From Hyaloperonospora brassicae (lineage: Eukaryota; Oomycota; Peronosporomycetes; Peronosporales; Peronosporaceae), in NCBI GenBank assembly GCA_947650285.1, contig CANTFL010001467.1, positions 186,001-250,000 of the forward strand: a DNA stretch of 64,000 nucleotides, in the 5' to 3' direction. The notes below the pieces were generated by a model that was given only the letters and a program-made list of their open reading frames with translations, made no database searches and was not told the DNA's origin. A program made the translations under genes and the position numbers. Each line of letters begins with the position of its first letter. The first letter of the stretch is position 1. Positions 36,158 to 48,198 of the stretch are shown one piece after another.

Positions 36158-38385
36158 CAGTCATCCCTTTCTATAAGAGACTTTATATAAGAGACACCCT
36201 CCATATAAGAGTCACTGTGTCGCCGAACATTATAAACTATAAAGGTATTTTGTACACCATTCTATTTATAGGCGAGTAAAATATAAGACACGAAAAACAC
36301 TTGCCCACTTGGGGTGAAAGACCTCTCTATATGACTCTCTACCCCTATCTCAGATGTTGGAAGAGATACGTGGCATATTATGTGACAGTTGTTCTAGCCG
36401 AAGATTTGTCTTAAAACCGACTCAGCAACGTCATAGAACCACGGACGTGACCTAGTGAAAGACATAAAGTATGTCACAATAGTCGTGTTTATGAAAATAT
36501 TTTAAAGATGACGTCATGACGACAGATACAGAAGACGAAATTTAATGCCTTCGTAAGGAAATAGAGAGAAATAAATAAAATTTAATTTTCGTTAATACTC
36601 GACTACACCACTGATACAACACGTCCACCCAAGAACATCAATCTTGTGCTATCAATGAGTTCAACAAAGCAAGTTACCCTCTCTCTAGAGCAGAAGTACG
36701 CGTTCTTTCAACACTGCAAAGAACGCCAAAGTATCCGCTTTTGCGAAGTGCAGACTTATGTGGGCATTTAGTTCCAGCACAGCATTAGTAAATCAACGGC
36801 GCATCGGCTCATAACCATGAAAGATCTCGACTTCGAGGGCTTTAATACAAATGTAGAAACGACGTTTACAGCATCCTGAGTGCGAGAAAGAGCTGCTGGG
36901 ATTCGTTCTCGAGTGCGAGAGATATGGGTTATCTGAATATCTGGTCCTGGAGAAATTAGACCGCCTGTGAGTGACCCATGATATCCAATATCACGATATC
37001 AAGCTTTCTAAAGGCTAAGTAGAGTTTCAAGAAGTAGAAGAACAACAAAATCCGCGCGTTGACAGGTGAGAGCGGGGTTTTATGTATCGAGGATGTGCAA
37101 GCAGCAAAGTCTGAGATCTGATATCTGATATAACAGTACAATCCAAGTAATATGTTTAATTTTAATAGAGCAGCATTGTTTTACGACTTTCCACCGAACA
37201 AACCCTATCCACGGTTCGAAACACAGCAAGTATAATGTAAAGTCACGCGTAAAAGCTGCTCTGTACTGCAATGTAAGTGGATCTAAAAGCTGGAGCCCAT
37301 GTTCATCGGGAAGCTCAAAAAGCCAAAGTGCTTTTGGGGTGTGGAGATCGAGAAGCGTGGCATCGTGATCGCTGAGAATTTAAACGCCTGGATTAATATA
37401 ATTACCTTTGATAAGTGGCTGCACTAATTCAATTTTCAAATGCATGGTCGCAAAGTACTGATACTCCTCGACATGCTTTCAGTCAAAAAGTCCAAGGAGA
37501 ACTTAGCAACGTCAAGGTGGCATTTTCACGCCTACTATGACTTCCGCCATCCAGCCGCTCGATACGGGTACACATTAGTCTCATAATTCATAAATGTGCG
37601 TATTAAATCTGCATTAATCTCCTCATCTACTTATATATGCATATCATATAGGTATCATCCGATCGTTTAAAGCTCGCTACAAGAAACTCCATATGCGACG
37701 GTCCATGGATCTGATCGAAGCAAATATCGAACGCACAATTAATATCCTTGAAGCCATTGAGTTTGCAGCTGAGAGCTGGAACAGTATTGGCGGGGAGATC
37801 ATTCGAAGTTGTAGAATCAAGATAGGGTCATCGAAGCGCCACGGGTAGCAGATTTTGCGTGCACATAACTACTATCGACAGTCCATCCTCGCCTTCTAAC
37901 AAGACTGCTACGATCTGGCTTTTATCCTTTAAAAGCTTGATGTGATATTTAGCGTGGATTTATATGTCGAATGTCGAGGACCACGAGCAGATTCACGAAG
38001 AACAAGAATCTCTGATTGAAGCAGAAGTGGAGCCCGCGGAAGTCGAAAACGACGATGATCAAGCGCCTGTCAGTGCAAAAGGATCACTAAATTGCTGCCT
38101 GCTTTTGCGTTCGTAATCCATTCGCTCAGATGAAGACACGCGAATCATGCAGTCAGATCTGGATAAGATGTCGGTGGTTATTCACATGAACCGGCACGCT
38201 AGGACGAAACGGCTCAATATGAGAGACTTTATATAGAAGAAAAACGTTGCTTTTCATCATAATCAGCGGGTCTTGCTTTGAAATATATTATGCAACTCCT
38301 TCCTCTTAGATTATATATAAGAGACTTTTTAAAGACACGCTGTAAAACTCGGTAAAAAGTTGTCTCTTATACAGAGGGGTGACTG
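36158..38385 (+). mobile_element. Pogo/Tigger-like DNA transposon
   Basis: The ends are inverted repeats of about 24 bp: CAGTCATCCCTTTCTATAAG at 36,158 and, inverted, CAGTCACCCCTCTGTATAAG from 38,385. Both begin with CAG, as pogo/Tigger ends do. The motif tataagagac recurs several times inside each end (36,172-36,205 and 38,306-38,330), probably transposase subterminal sites. Copy A shows the uninterrupted target with a TA at the junction (26,072-26,073). The flanking dinucleotides here are AA and CA, consistent with a mutated TA duplication. Confidence 0.85.
36655..38240 (+). pseudogene. CENP-B/Tigger-like DDE transposase, broken
   Basis: A plus-strand reading starts at the ATG at 36,655 with KQVTLSLEQKYAFFQHCKER, a helix-turn-helix of the CENP-B N-terminal (psq-like) type. 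It continues through a stop and frame change into a second HTH-like segment (HPECEKELLGFVLECERYGL). The catalytic core is poorly preserved. At 37,660-37,800 IIRSFKARYKKLHMRRSMDL and AIEFAAESWNSIGGEIIRSC match the helical segment that follows the last catalytic acidic residue in DDE-1 transposases. An acidic tail (37,985-38,070) follows. Many stops and shifts are present. The single-residue assignments of the DDE triad cannot be made. Confidence 0.75.
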
Positions 38386-38720
38386 CATTGTGTTGAACAG
38401 ACATTGAACCGCATTACGCGTCCGTTGCTTCTGATTGGTCAAATAGGGGGGGGGTTACGCTGGGTGTGTGATCGAGCTACCAGGGTCCTAGAAGTACGGT
38501 GGAGCTTGCTAAGAGTGGTGTAGCTTGCTAAGTATGGCGGAACTAGCAATTCCTCGAGCTTATTTGTCAAACAGAACGTGGGGCATTTTTCTTTATTTTA
38601 CATTTTTTAAATATCGGAAACATTTTTTATTATCGTGATTTATTGGACAATTTGTTTTTTTCGTGTTTAATGGGGCATTTTCTACTTTTCCATGATATTA
38701 CCAACCAATCAGAAGATCCT

Positions 38721-39840
38721 TAGATCATTGTTACAATTTTGCTGAACCCAGTGATATAGTGGTGAGAATTATCCTTATAATTCTTTATTATCATATTGTC
38801 ACAAATGATTATATATTATGGAACGGGGTCAACCCGTTCAGTGCTGCTCTACTCTTCTAAATTTCGAGTTATAAATTCATAATACAGCATATTTCGAGCA
38901 AATTGTCGCATGAGTCATAAAATTATCTCGTTTGGTTTTGCCTTTGGTGCGCTCGCCCACATTTGCGAGCCAGAACGTAAGCCCAGTCGACTGCATGTAG
39001 GTGCAGCATTTATTAGTACCTCGAGTGCTGTCGCACTGGTCCAATAAACTTTCTTCTGTGACACCGGTTTTACTCACGTGTCCACGTAGTTGCTGCTTAG
39101 GCAGCATTTCTTATCGAAGTAATCGCTTATCTTCCAGTACATTCGTCAGCAATCGATCATTGGATGAGGACCGATATGGTTACCACTCGTTCGTGTCCCT
39201 TCCTTTGAATGTTATTGCCTTTGTTGACTGGAAAGCGGTTGTTATTTTGAGCGTCATGATGTTACTCTGTCATAATCGCCCTCTATGACGGTACCGGTCA
39301 CACGATCGATCTTGTGGGCAAGGCTCACACCCGACTACATCGTCTCATTCGCGGGCCGCTCCAATAGATTCAACAATTTCAACAATACAGTACTCGATGT
39401 GATCGATGTCCAAACTCGGACCCGACTGAATTCGTTTCGCTGGATGCCATAGTTTTGAAACGCAACATCTCCCGTAGTCGGTAGCACCTACTTGCTGTAG
39501 CAAGTTTAATGAGACGTAGCGGCTACCCAATCCCACTCGTGCATATTTGGTGCGAGTTTTATAGCGATGAAATTTCGGTTAAATTTTGCGCGAGAAATAC
39601 CTTCTAAGCAGTGGACAAACCGCTTGTAGCTTTAAGCCTTCTTCGTTCGGTCGAAAGGCGCTAAATTGGAGTGGACGGGGGAAGTAGATGTAATATCTGC
39701 ACCAATTGCGTGGTAAACAGGCACGACATGAAGCAAAATCTAAAACGTGAGCGTGGCGTGATATGCACAAGCGAAGATAGAATAAGCAGCACTGTAACGC
39801 CAAGCAACATCAATGTTCGTATTTCGTCTAATGGGCTGCT
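38721..39840. other. Degraded sequence, possible former coding region
   Basis: Frames on both strands have protein-like composition (minus 39,107-38,877 and 39,536-39,345; plus 39,001-39,288), but none continues or shows a known domain. It may be the 5-prime part of the degraded plus-strand reading at 39.8-40.4 kb. No repeat match was seen. Confidence 0.35.
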
Positions 39841-40430
39841 ACGTTAATAGGTCCTGCTGGTGGCAAGGTACCGCAACTTTTTCCTGATTAAGTCTGGAGC
39901 CAGATCGTGCGGATGAAGGCACATTACGAGCGCGCAGGTACCAGGACCCAACACTGCATTCTTGCAAACAGCGACATGTATAGCTTTTTTTGTTACAGGA
40001 GTTTTGGGCTGTAGCACTCAGGTGGCTTTGTTTTCGGGCATGCTAATGAGCCATGACTCATGGATAGAGATATTGCATGTTGTATCGAGCAAGCTCGAAA
40101 CGTTTTAGAGTTGCAGCGCAGTCGCCGATTGTGCAATACGTCATACGCACATACGGAACCCAAAGGACTTCTCGCATATGAGTAGCTGCTGCATGCAAAG
40201 AGCCATGGCACATAGTAGTACTGTACGCATGGGCCATCACACTTATTGACGCGTCTTCGTATGCCCAGCAACTGACGCCGTCGATAAGTTTACTTTTTCT
40301 AAACGAGACCGTCCAACTTCAACGTTGTGCGTTCAAGTCATTGGATCATGCATGCATGGATGCCTGGCAAGACCTCTCGTTCGTATGTTAAACCCATGAC
40401 AGAGGCGCCTTGCTGTACATTGGTCTGATC
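39841..40430 (+). pseudogene. Unrecognised degraded gene, convergent with AOS1
   Basis: After a good 3-prime splice-like site (tttttttgttacag, ending about 40,000) the plus strand reads as a continuous protein with only two or three stops: QVALFSGMLMSHDSWIEILH, then CAIRHTHIRNPKDFSHMSSC, then DKFTFSKRDRP and IGSCMHGCLARPL up to about 40,380. The few stops and the splice-like site suggest a recently disabled host gene. It lies tail to tail with AOS1, about 50-100 bases apart. No family could be named. Confidence 0.4.
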
Positions 40431-40479
40431 GTAAAAGCAGTGAAAATGCACCGCTTGACATCACCCACAATTGCCTTAA

Positions 40480-41694
40480 CTACCCCACTCGTCTCACGAT
40501 GCCAGTTGCACCATCAAAGCAAAAATAGTTACAAATTGGCTCGTCCTTTTGTGACATGGCTCGAATCACCTCTTGACCCATTATTCCTGCCAGAATAGCG
40601 CATACCGGAACAAGTTCCATGTCCGCGACGCGTACGAGTGCCCTACACCAAAAAATAGAAGTGGTCAACAAAACCGATTGAGTTGATCTTGCCCCACCTC
40701 AACGCTTCAGAATATAGTGTTTGATCAAAGCGTACTGCAACTCATCCAGTGAGACGTAATCTTCATCCAATCCGTTGACTACAAGCTGCTTTCTCGCGTA
40801 CTGGATGAAATCTGCCTCGTCCTTACTAGTGATCGCGGTCACGCCCTTTTGGCTCTTGTATCCCTGTAGCACTGTGTCATCCAAACTTCATCAGCACCCT
40901 CAATATGCCCCATCACTCCAACTCACTATTCCGCACATTGGTTTTTGATGAACACCTGAGGTAGCTGAGGTCCACGTTTGCGGGCACTCTGCAGCGAGCT
41001 CCACGGAACTTGTTGGGCCTCTGTCAACGTCGGATACGTGACCGTGCACGGGCCGCTCAGTGTCCCATTCGTTTCTCTTGCATCTCGACGAAACGTGTGC
41101 TCGCCCAAGTCAATGAACACGATGCCGTTATAGTCGAAGCTCCTGGCAGCATAGAAGGCCGTGCCAATAGAGCGACATAGCGCGTCCAATCTCAGCTCCA
41201 CGCTCAAGTCAGCCCCCACCAAACACACGGCCGTGAACTGCTTGAAAAAGCCATCGTTCAGGTCGTCAAGCGCTTCGGTCTCAATTCTGACCTGAACTAG
41301 TGGGTTCAGTTCCTGCACACGTGGTAGACACGCCACGGAGCGCTTTTCGTACACAATCGAGTACGCAAGCAGATTGCCATTAGCAACGAGTCCAGTTACA
41401 ATGACACAAGTGTACATACAGAGATATTTTTTGACCGACCTTTTTGCCCACGTCCGTTTCCGATAGAAAAAACTGAGAGGCCACCACCTCTTGCGTGACT
41501 AACTGCGAGTCGTGCAGCGTGACGCTTATGCCGGCAAGCACAAGGTTCTTCACGAGTTCCGACCCCAGCACTGACAGTCCGCTGACCAGTACATGCGAGC
41601 TCTGCAGCCGCTTCTGGGCCTCTACGCCCCACAGACGCATCTGCCGGTCGTACACGGCTGCCTCGGCCGCTGTGAACGTCGCTTGCTCCGCCAT
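40480..41694 (-). CDS. AOS1: SUMO-activating enzyme E1 subunit 1 (AOS1/SAE1)
   Basis: Predicted exons are 41,694-41,440, 41,342-40,927, 40,885-40,736 and 40,642-40,480, separated by GT-AG introns of 97, 41 and 93 bases. Joined, they keep one frame and give 327 residues, close to animal and fungal AOS1. The start is the ATG at 41,694 (context caaATGG). The frame is open a little further upstream but has no earlier ATG. Residues 1-40 contain YDRQMRLWGVEAQKRLQSSH, the hallmark opening of ThiF/E1 half-subunits. VSGLSVLGSELVKNLVLAGI is the nucleotide-binding loop region, and ASQFFLSETDVGKK followed by ELNPLVQV is typical of E1s. The C-terminus has ELVPVCAILAGIMGQEVIRA and FCFDGATGIVRR. AOS1 has no catalytic cysteine and works with UBA2 to adenylate SUMO in the nucleus. 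The domain order is complete and no stop is seen. Intron 3 uses a donor inside an open frame (CA|GTACGC), so that exon edge is the least certain. Confidence 0.9.
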
Positions 41695-41706
41695 TTGTTT
41701 TGTCAA

Positions 41707-43080
41707 ATTATCGAAATTGCGTTTATGCGTTTATGCGATTGAAATCGTTGTATTTGACCCCATTAAAGCGTGTTTTTGAGTCGTTCATTATTTAATTGTA
41801 GTAAGAGGTCTATTACATTTCATCCTCATTAGTATACCATATATTTACGTGTAACTGCATGGCAGTTCGTCACCATACATTTTAACAGTCAGTCCACGTC
41901 AGTCAATCGTAGAAAGGTGGTGCTTAATGTTGACCACACAATGCACCGAAGAAATATGAGCTCGAGGGTGAGTAGGGCGGAATATGCGTTGGGAATGAGC
42001 GCAATGATGCTCTCCGAGCGGTGAGTAAAATAACGAATACTTTACACACCACGTCCAAACGAATCTCTGTTTTTTTGTCAAATCCACGGCAATTTTACAA
42101 ACTAATTCGGGATGTGAAGAAGTACAGGTCACGTATACATGTATGATGGCTCAAAATTCAGCATTTATATCGACCAACGTACGCGGTAAGATGACAAGAA
42201 AAAGCAGCTCAACCATCTCAGTTGGCCAGAACGTCTCGCCAGTGCCCGAAGTAGCCACTAAAGCAAATCTGGGGCACATGCAAAATCCAGCTTCACCTTC
42301 GCGTCGATACTAAAATGTCGATGAATGAAGGCGCGACAATCTTGTGCGTCTCGCGTCTATTGCAACAGAAGGAGTGTCGCAAGAAATCGTGGTTGTAGCA
42401 GCGCGAGCGTGTAAGATGATGGAAGATACGGAGAACTGCGAGCACGAAGATGTAATTGAATGCTCATCGAAATGCGTGGAAGTATTAATTTCAAAATAGG
42501 CCCAATTTATCGCGTCGTACCAGTATCAATCAAGAAGGCCAGATCAACTTGACTCAACAACTAGGCTTGATCAAGCCGTCTCAATGTCTTTCATGCATTT
42601 TTGAGCTGTAAAGAAAGCAAAGCACGCCTCTTTTGTGACCAAATGTTGTCACGCAATACCGTCGATGTCGACGGCATCGCTGGTGAAGATAAAGAATAGA
42701 TCCGATTCCTTTTTTCGAGTCACCGTGATAAGGAGTATGCAGTGCTAAGACCTTACCGCGACTCACCCAATCAATGTACCACGAGATAGTGGAGGAAGTT
42801 ACTACTCATGGAGACTGCAACCGGACAGGTCAACAGATGCCAATGGTACTTATAGGGGCGCCTGATAAAGGCGGTTTGGATCCACCGTGTCGTCAAGCTA
42901 GAGGCCTGAATGAAGCGTACATTGCTTTCAAAAAAACATCAGCTCTCCAGCAATACTTGCTGCAATATGAACAATTCTCAAACACTACCATTGGCCAATT
43001 GTACATCCAGACAATGGAAGAAGCACAGTCGATCAAGGTCTGGACATCTTCTTTACACACGATGCGCTGTATATATTAGA
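41707..43080 (+). other. Upstream of AOS1: degraded coding-like sequence
   Basis: The first ~200 bases should hold the AOS1 promoter, but no element is recognisable. From about 42,140 the plus strand reads as a protein with few stops. Pieces are MAQNSAFISTNVRGKMTRKS, EGVSQEIVVVAARACKMMED, CSSKCVEVLISK and, in another frame, ALQQYLLQYEQFSNTTIGQL with MEEAQSIKVWTS at 42,940-43,050. It looks like a divergent neighbour gene that has decayed. No family is recognised. Confidence 0.4.
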
Positions 43081-46000
43081 TAGCTAAGAAAGGGTCAGTT
43101 ATTACGAGGATGACATGAGAGCAATCATACAGAATCGTAGCAGTTAAATGCGCATAGCGCGACACTGCAAAAATTTATTAAGTTTTTTGAGGTGACTCTG
43201 GAACGGAGAGATGTTGTTACCTGTCATTGAAACTAATTATCGCAATGTAAATACAATTTTTATTTATAACAATGATCAATATTACCTGTGTGAGGAAAAC
43301 TAGAAGAAATATTACCGATAAGTGTTATCTACGGCCGCTCCACATATTAGTATATGTGGTCCATGGTGCTAACCTAATCAACCAGAAATTTATGCTAGAC
43401 ACGTGCAATGGGTCGTGAGAAAGAAACACACATAGGAGACTGTGGTTTAATATAGTTAGATTAGGATGAAAGATAATTTAAAAAGACACATAACTATAGT
43501 AAATAACTGTTCTACATCTCCCTTATACAATGCCTTCAAGTCCTGTCTTCTTCTCTGCGCTTCCTCGCCTCGTGTAAATGACGTCAGGTGCACGCACCTT
43601 TGTGTTGAATTGACACAAGGGCAATCCCAATTACAACGTTGATACATTACGACGTATATATATTAGTACATGTGCTTAGCAGAAATATAGGTACCTTACT
43701 TTGTATATTGTCTAACATTGTTCAATTCGATTCGAAAAGATGTCTGATAGGTCAAAGAGGTAAATGACCTTGTGTGGTAAGTTCTTGGGAGCTACATCGT
43801 ATACTTGCCAATGTAAAATTATTTTCAAATTAGTCTGATCTGAGAGCCAATTACAATCGGAGCTGTTTCTAACACTAAATTACTGTAACCTAAATAACTA
43901 CATCATTATTGAAATGTTACGTCAATCGCGTTAGATCTCATGGGAAACATCGACAATATGTTCGATATTTCTTTCTTAAGAGTCACTGATTAGTCACCGA
44001 AGAATTTCTTCTCAGCGTTGCTAAGGATCATATGCACGACTTATTCATGATATATATATATATCACTGTTCCGCCATGATTCAATCTTTATCGTGCTGCA
44101 CGGTGACAAAAGCGTTCTTGCTGTACACCTTTCTCTTCAGCAAGCAATATTGAGCAGTACATATAATATTAAATTATTGTCAAGATTTGCCCGGAATATA
44201 TTACGGTACGGTTTCATACAAAATGTTACTAACTCTTTCTGATATATAACGCCTGGCTCTCTTTTTTATAGTCCATATCAAACGTATCTGACGTTTTTTT
44301 AGACAAAAATCACGGCTTATTGCTTCTTACATGACGCCTCGCCTTCATGTCGAATAATCGATGATCATTCATTAGATTCATGAATTGAGATTTAAGCGTC
44401 TTATGTCTTTATATTTTAGAAAGTTTTGCCTCGATTCGAAAACATCACTCTATTCGAACGACTAAACGTTTTGCAAATCTATCAGCTCTCTTATAATTTC
44501 AGTATAGTTTTAATTTTGATTTCAACAGCTAAATTTGATTTATTCCAGACCCATATATAGGAATCCGAATGAGACATCTACTTTGCTAATTAAAAATATT
44601 TCCGTCCCGTCAACTTTTGCCTTTCTAAAACATATCACCTAAACCGATGTGTATCAGACTAAGATGTAAAAATTCCTGTACTCCACAGCACCTTCTGACA
44701 CAATCTGACATATTTTCTGAGTACAAATAATGAATTCGCTACTAAACTTTGAAGTATTGAATGGATTGTTTAAATAATATATATTGATTAATTGTAAGTC
44801 TAGCGGAATCGAAGTCGTAAATAGTTTACTGTGTGTCTCAGGTCTGCAAGCCAGCATTTTGCTTGACTTAAATGATTGTTTATTTGATTTAATATATTAT
44901 AAATGACTCAAAAATGATGAAGTAGAAGAAGAACCATAATATCTTGAAAATAAAAAGATAAGCCGATTGCACGTTTCCTAGTATCATTAAATAATAAGCT
45001 ATAAATTCGTACAATTATGCGCGATCAAGCATGCGAATATTTGGCGTCTCGGGCTGTTTATTAGGCTACTTTACAACCGGAAATATATGGTGTTCCGGCA
45101 CTTTAAAACGTCTTCTTTAAGTGCATGATACGTTCAAGGTCTAAGCTCTGTTTTCCTCATACCCACGACTATTGGTTCGAACGATGCATCATTCAAACAA
45201 TTTTTTTGGCCTACATCAGAGTTGCATTTAGCCGCTACACTTTGGCGAATCAAGGAATTGCAGAAATTCTATTATGTATCGCAGACTACAACCTTGTCCG
45301 ATCGCATGATAATATGTATCTTAGCAAGGCAAAAAAACACTCATTCTGCGCCCTGACGACGCCGGTACTTCCGAACATCGGTCCAGCGTTCATGGCATGG
45401 AGTGAATCTGAATTATGTAATTTTTACGATAACTGACTAAAACGACGTTTGCTCAACAGCAATATTTAAATTGACTAACACAACATGTAGGCGCACGTGA
45501 TTCATTGCCATTTCCATCAGCACTTGGCACTAATTGCTTGACTTTCTATAGCCAAAACACATTTGGATACAAAACTAGTATCTTTTTGGCCAATAATTAC
45601 GTCATTTGATCCTGTTTACGCTTAGCTTGTCAATCAACAGAAAGACGCTGGATGGGACTCTGACCGCCTTAAGGAAGAAAGAGTACTAAGCATTGTGCGT
45701 TAGCCCGTCTCGTAGAAAACTAATCGCTTGCATACTCATGATTAAAGTTTGATTTTATAATACAGCTCGCTTCAAACTATGCAGAGATATATTTTGATGC
45801 TAATTTTTTTACCGTCATTGTTTACCCTTGTCAACGGTTCTGCTCTTCGACATCTGCTCCAAGTCTCCTGCCTATTATAGATCTTCAAACCAACAAACAA
45901 GTAGCGAAATTGTCTTAATGCGCCAATGTTTGATCGATTGAAGTTGGTAAGTGCGTGCCTTCGGTTATTAGATTTCTTATGCCAATTCACTAGCGCTTAA

Positions 46001-48198
46001 TTATTACTTAGATACACTAACTTCAAATCGGCCAAATTACCGATAAAAGATGTTCGATGCGGGTGAACTAGACATATTATGTAGTAGCCTTTAAGAACCG
46101 ATTTTGATCGTGTATTACAATTCCTTACCGTTTAGTGGTGCAGTCTTACGCAAGGATTACTTCCGCAAGAGGTCGAGTTCTTTGATTCATAAATCCTCAT
46201 ACTATTAAAAAATCACCCAATATTTTCCTTAATTTTATTGGGGCAGGCGTAAAAATTAAGTTCTCTCCAGGACTAGTATTGCTACCTACCACACCGTAGG
46301 ACTGTCAAAGTATTTAATTACTTATAAAATCGATAAATAATAATCTATTTCATATTCTCGAGACACTAATACTAGTAATTTCAATAAGTTTTGAATAACA
46401 ATAATAATTTATTTGTCTGAATATTTGCACATTTCTTCCCAATCACTTTCTACATGTATTCAAAAATCTAGGAATGGATTCGGTAAAACACGAGCCCCGG
46501 ACAAGCAATCGTTGATTCAGAATCCCGTTAAAGCCACGATTCGCACACGTACCTGTTATTCAAAACGTCAAAATATTGCAGACTTGAATAGGCAGTCTCG
46601 CATCGTATGTCTCACGAAGAATTTTGACTATCTTTGTACAAACGATACGTACAATCAGAATAATGAAGACGTCCATACCTATTTTTGAGCATCAATCCGA
46701 TCGTGATATGATTGCTATTAGTCTTGACCATCGAATATACTCAAAAACAATTGCTGCTCGTGTCAATCTGTATGTTCCCATAAGAATGATAGCTCATGTG
46801 TGCCACGTGTGCCAACATGTGGCAGGTGGACGCCCAATCTCACCAGAATCAAATTTGTATCAGTAAAAACTATCTAAAACGAGGTCTTCTAGTCTTATTG
46901 CTTATGATGAACTATAACCAATTCAGTTACCAACTTGATGTGTTCTAAAAATACATTGTATTATTTGAGGTCGCAATCAAGTCAAATACGCTCTTAAGTA
47001 GTTGTTAAGCGATCACAACGTTGACAGCCTATCAGATAGTCACAAACGATAAAATTAAACGACACATTTTATTTAAATACGTCATGTGCTAACGGTTTCT
47101 TCACGCAAACAATGCCGAGGCTACTTCTTACTCCTTTCAATACTATTTTATCATTACCGAAGTATAAATTAGCTATATCCGAACACATCATACCTATTTA
47201 AAAAAAGCAAAATTAATATCACATCGTAAATCGTTTAATTTTTATCGAACCTGTCTGGTGGAATCTGCAAAATTTTCTTTTTTCACCAGCCCGGATACCT
47301 GATCTTCACGACAGTTCGCTACCAGTGTCATGGAGATCTCACCGCCAGATTTAACTTAACTTAACCTATAATAAACAGATCTCTTTTGTCACATATATAT
47401 AGCGACATTGATATAAACGTTATAATCTTGATTTGACACACTATTAAAATGCTTTTTCATATATGTCTATGATATGTATAACTTTTCCGAATGTCTTAAA
47501 GGTCCTAAATAATAATATCCGCAATGGGAAGACGCTATCATTTTGGTATACAGCGGCAGAAGTTTAGTGGCACGCAAGATCTTAGATAAGTCATTCAAGG
47601 AAGAGGAAATACGGTCTCTAATATATATATGTTATGAATAATATGTGTTCGCATATTACGATTGAATTCCGCTACCACAGACAAAGTTTTACTTACGTAA
47701 GTGCGCAGTTAAACGTTAGCATACGTAAATTCAATGGCAAATCGCCGCGTACCGGGTCGTTCCAAGATGGACGCAAAAACTTAACTTAATACGAAAAAGA
47801 ATCAATAAACTTCGACGCCTGGTACACTGTTACCATCTTTATATTCTAAAGACAATCATCTTCTCAGTCGTGGACATGTTGTTCGAGCTTAGCATTGTAA
47901 CCATATAATAGTTATTCGACATCTTATATCCTTCTTACTCTTTCATTCAATTCAACTTTTTAATTGATAGGCGAGGAACTGCTCGTACAGCTACACATCT
48001 CCAAACTCGACAAGTCTATGTATCTTTCTCCCCTTGCATTGCTTTATGATCTGCAAGGATACTCAACCAAGCGATAGGTGCAGTAGCAACAAACCTGCTT
48101 CTTCGCAATCCCATATATTGTCTACATATAATAATATGTACGCCATTCAGCGTGGTATCAACATTGAGAGGGTCGTAAGATAGTAATTAGGTCAAGCC
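43081..48198. other. AT-rich gene-free DNA
   Basis: No gene, RNA or repeat was recognised in 5.1 kb. Short frames occur on both strands without motifs. A short (TA)n run lies at about 44,049-44,063. The character resembles that of 1-6 kb and 59.6-64 kb. Confidence 0.55.

Larger units (their letters stand above)
36107..38720 (+). repeat. Repeat family copy B, interrupted by a pogo-like transposon
   Basis: Outer parts 36,107-36,157 and 38,386-38,720 are together the inverse of copy A. Joined, they make a short element of about 380 bp. A perfect 11 bp inverted pair, cttctgattgg (38,428-38,438) and ccaatcagaag (38,705-38,715), lies within it and may mark a smaller MITE-like unit. The central 2.2 kb is a later insertion. 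Confidence 0.75.

Noticed and set aside
36158..36205. A CRISPR-like array suggested by the repeated tataagagac.
   Set aside because: The units are only 10 bases, irregularly spaced, and sit in both ends of a transposon, so they are subterminal repeats.
40673..40700. A premature TGA in AOS1 after the reading HYILKR.
   Set aside because: A donor at CA|GTACGC (40,736/40,735) with an acceptor at 40,643 keeps the frame and gives the expected protein length, so the stop lies inside intron 3.
44049..44063. The TA-dinucleotide run as an origin or centromere signal.
   Set aside because: It is only about seven repeats long and has no accompanying satellite.
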